DNA from: an uncultured Clostridia bacterium
GTDB lineage: Bacteria; Bacillota; Clostridia; Oscillospirales; Ruminococcaceae
Assembly: GCA_938014855.1 (NCBI GenBank)
Contig: CALLQM010000435.1
Span: 1 to 5,502, forward strand
DNA length: 5,502 nucleotides
Direction of reading: 5' to 3'
Both the position numbers and the translations under genes were made by a program. Shown here piece after piece: positions 5,177 through 5,502 of this stretch. Each line of letters opens with the position of its first letter. Within the stretch, counting starts at the first letter, position 1. The notes under the pieces were generated by a model, which was not told the DNA's origin, made no database searches, and saw only the letters and a list, made by a program, of their open reading frames with translations.

Positions 5177-5502
5177 TTACAATTGGCAATCAGCAAATTG
5201 ATATTACAACCATCAGCAGTGGATATGCGCCGGGAAGTGTGGAATACAAAATCTTGTCCCTTTTGGACTCCAGCCCAAAGACACATTCCTACAGCTCCAT
5301 CGGTCAGCTGCAATTTGAGTTACAGCTGCGCAGCGAGATTGTCAACGCCGCAAATGAACTCTATCGCAGCCGTCTTGCCTTTCGCATCTTTCGCGATACC
5401 ATGTGCAACCCGGCTTATTGGGAGCGAACAAACAACGGTGGATTCTTATTAAAACAAGGCGTTCGTCCCAGTGAAGCCATTCAAGATATTTTTATAAACA
5501 GT
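5173..5502 (+). CDS. tgl: Protein-glutamine gamma-glutamyltransferase Tgl, spore coat transglutaminase (3' end missing)
   Basis: The first 110 codons are present and the frame is open to the window end. Tgl forms epsilon-(gamma-glutamyl)lysine bonds between spore coat proteins in the mother cell, making the coat insoluble and resistant. The match to Bacillus Tgl is recognisable over residues 40-106. YSSIGQLQFELQLRSEIVNAA (40-60) parallels the YHSIAELMFELKLRMNIVAAA region. The pattern AYWERTNNGGFLLKQGVRPSEAIQDI (81-106) parallels the NTTYWRVSPEGALELKYRMPPSKAIRDI region. The catalytic Cys (116 in Bacillus) should fall about seven residues after the window edge, with His and Asp further on, so catalysis cannot be checked here. 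Cys78 is not that residue. Full-length Tgl is about 245-270 residues. AGGAGGG (5157-5163) lies 9 nt upstream of the ATG, and the start overlaps the stop of the preceding gene by four bases. Confidence 0.9.
   Translation, partial: MITIGNQQIDITTISSGYAPGSVEYKILSLLDSSPKTHSYSSIGQLQFELQLRSEIVNAANELYRSRLAFRIFRDTMCNPAYWERTNNGGFLLKQGVRPSEAIQDIFINS

Noticed and set aside
5183..5452. Plus-strand 89-codon frame overlapping tgl
   Set aside because: The tgl frame from 5173 matches transglutaminase and has a strong ribosome binding site; this one is an out-of-frame shadow.

Overview
The window reads as chromosomal sequence from an endospore-forming Firmicute, most likely a class Clostridia member. The evidence is a compact spoVAC-spoVAD-spoVAE set with no visible spoVAA, spoVAB or spoVAF, a transglutaminase gene of the spore-coat type, strong AGGAGG-like ribosome binding sites and moderate GC content. 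The resemblance to Ruminococcaceae/Oscillospiraceae-type Clostridia is an impression from gene content, not a demonstrated placement. No mobile element, CRISPR array, tRNA or rRNA is visible.

Layout from left to right: (1) Bases 1-552 hold the 3' part of a plus-strand gene for a MetQ/NlpA-type methionine-binding lipoprotein. It ends in a strong hairpin terminator that also lies just beyond the end of the convergent spoVA operon. (2) Bases 600-2451 on the minus strand are the spoVAC-spoVAD-spoVAE operon. The genes are tightly packed: spoVAC and spoVAD are 11 nt apart, and spoVAD and spoVAE overlap by four bases as ATGA. The products form the channel and dipicolinic acid (DPA) binding parts of the system that loads Ca-DPA into the forespore. 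(3) Bases 2452-2696 are a divergent regulatory region. It carries a good sigma-A promoter for purA and a tentative sigma-G-like promoter for spoVAC. (4) Bases 2697-3971 are purA (adenylosuccinate synthetase), GTG-initiated, followed by a textbook terminator. (5) From 4181 a second plus-strand operon begins. It contains a 331-residue glutamine-rich protein of unrecognised family, whose stop codon overlaps the start of the last gene as ATGA. That last gene is the N-terminal third or more of Tgl, the protein-glutamine gamma-glutamyltransferase that cross-links spore coat proteins. The window cuts it off just before the expected catalytic cysteine.

Functionally the window joins two stages of spore construction (DPA uptake and coat cross-linking) around a housekeeping purine gene. 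The part most worth following up is the uncharacterised gene translationally coupled to tgl. Its position and its glutamine- and lysine-rich composition make it a candidate coat protein, Tgl substrate or Tgl partner. This is inference from context, not from a recognised domain.
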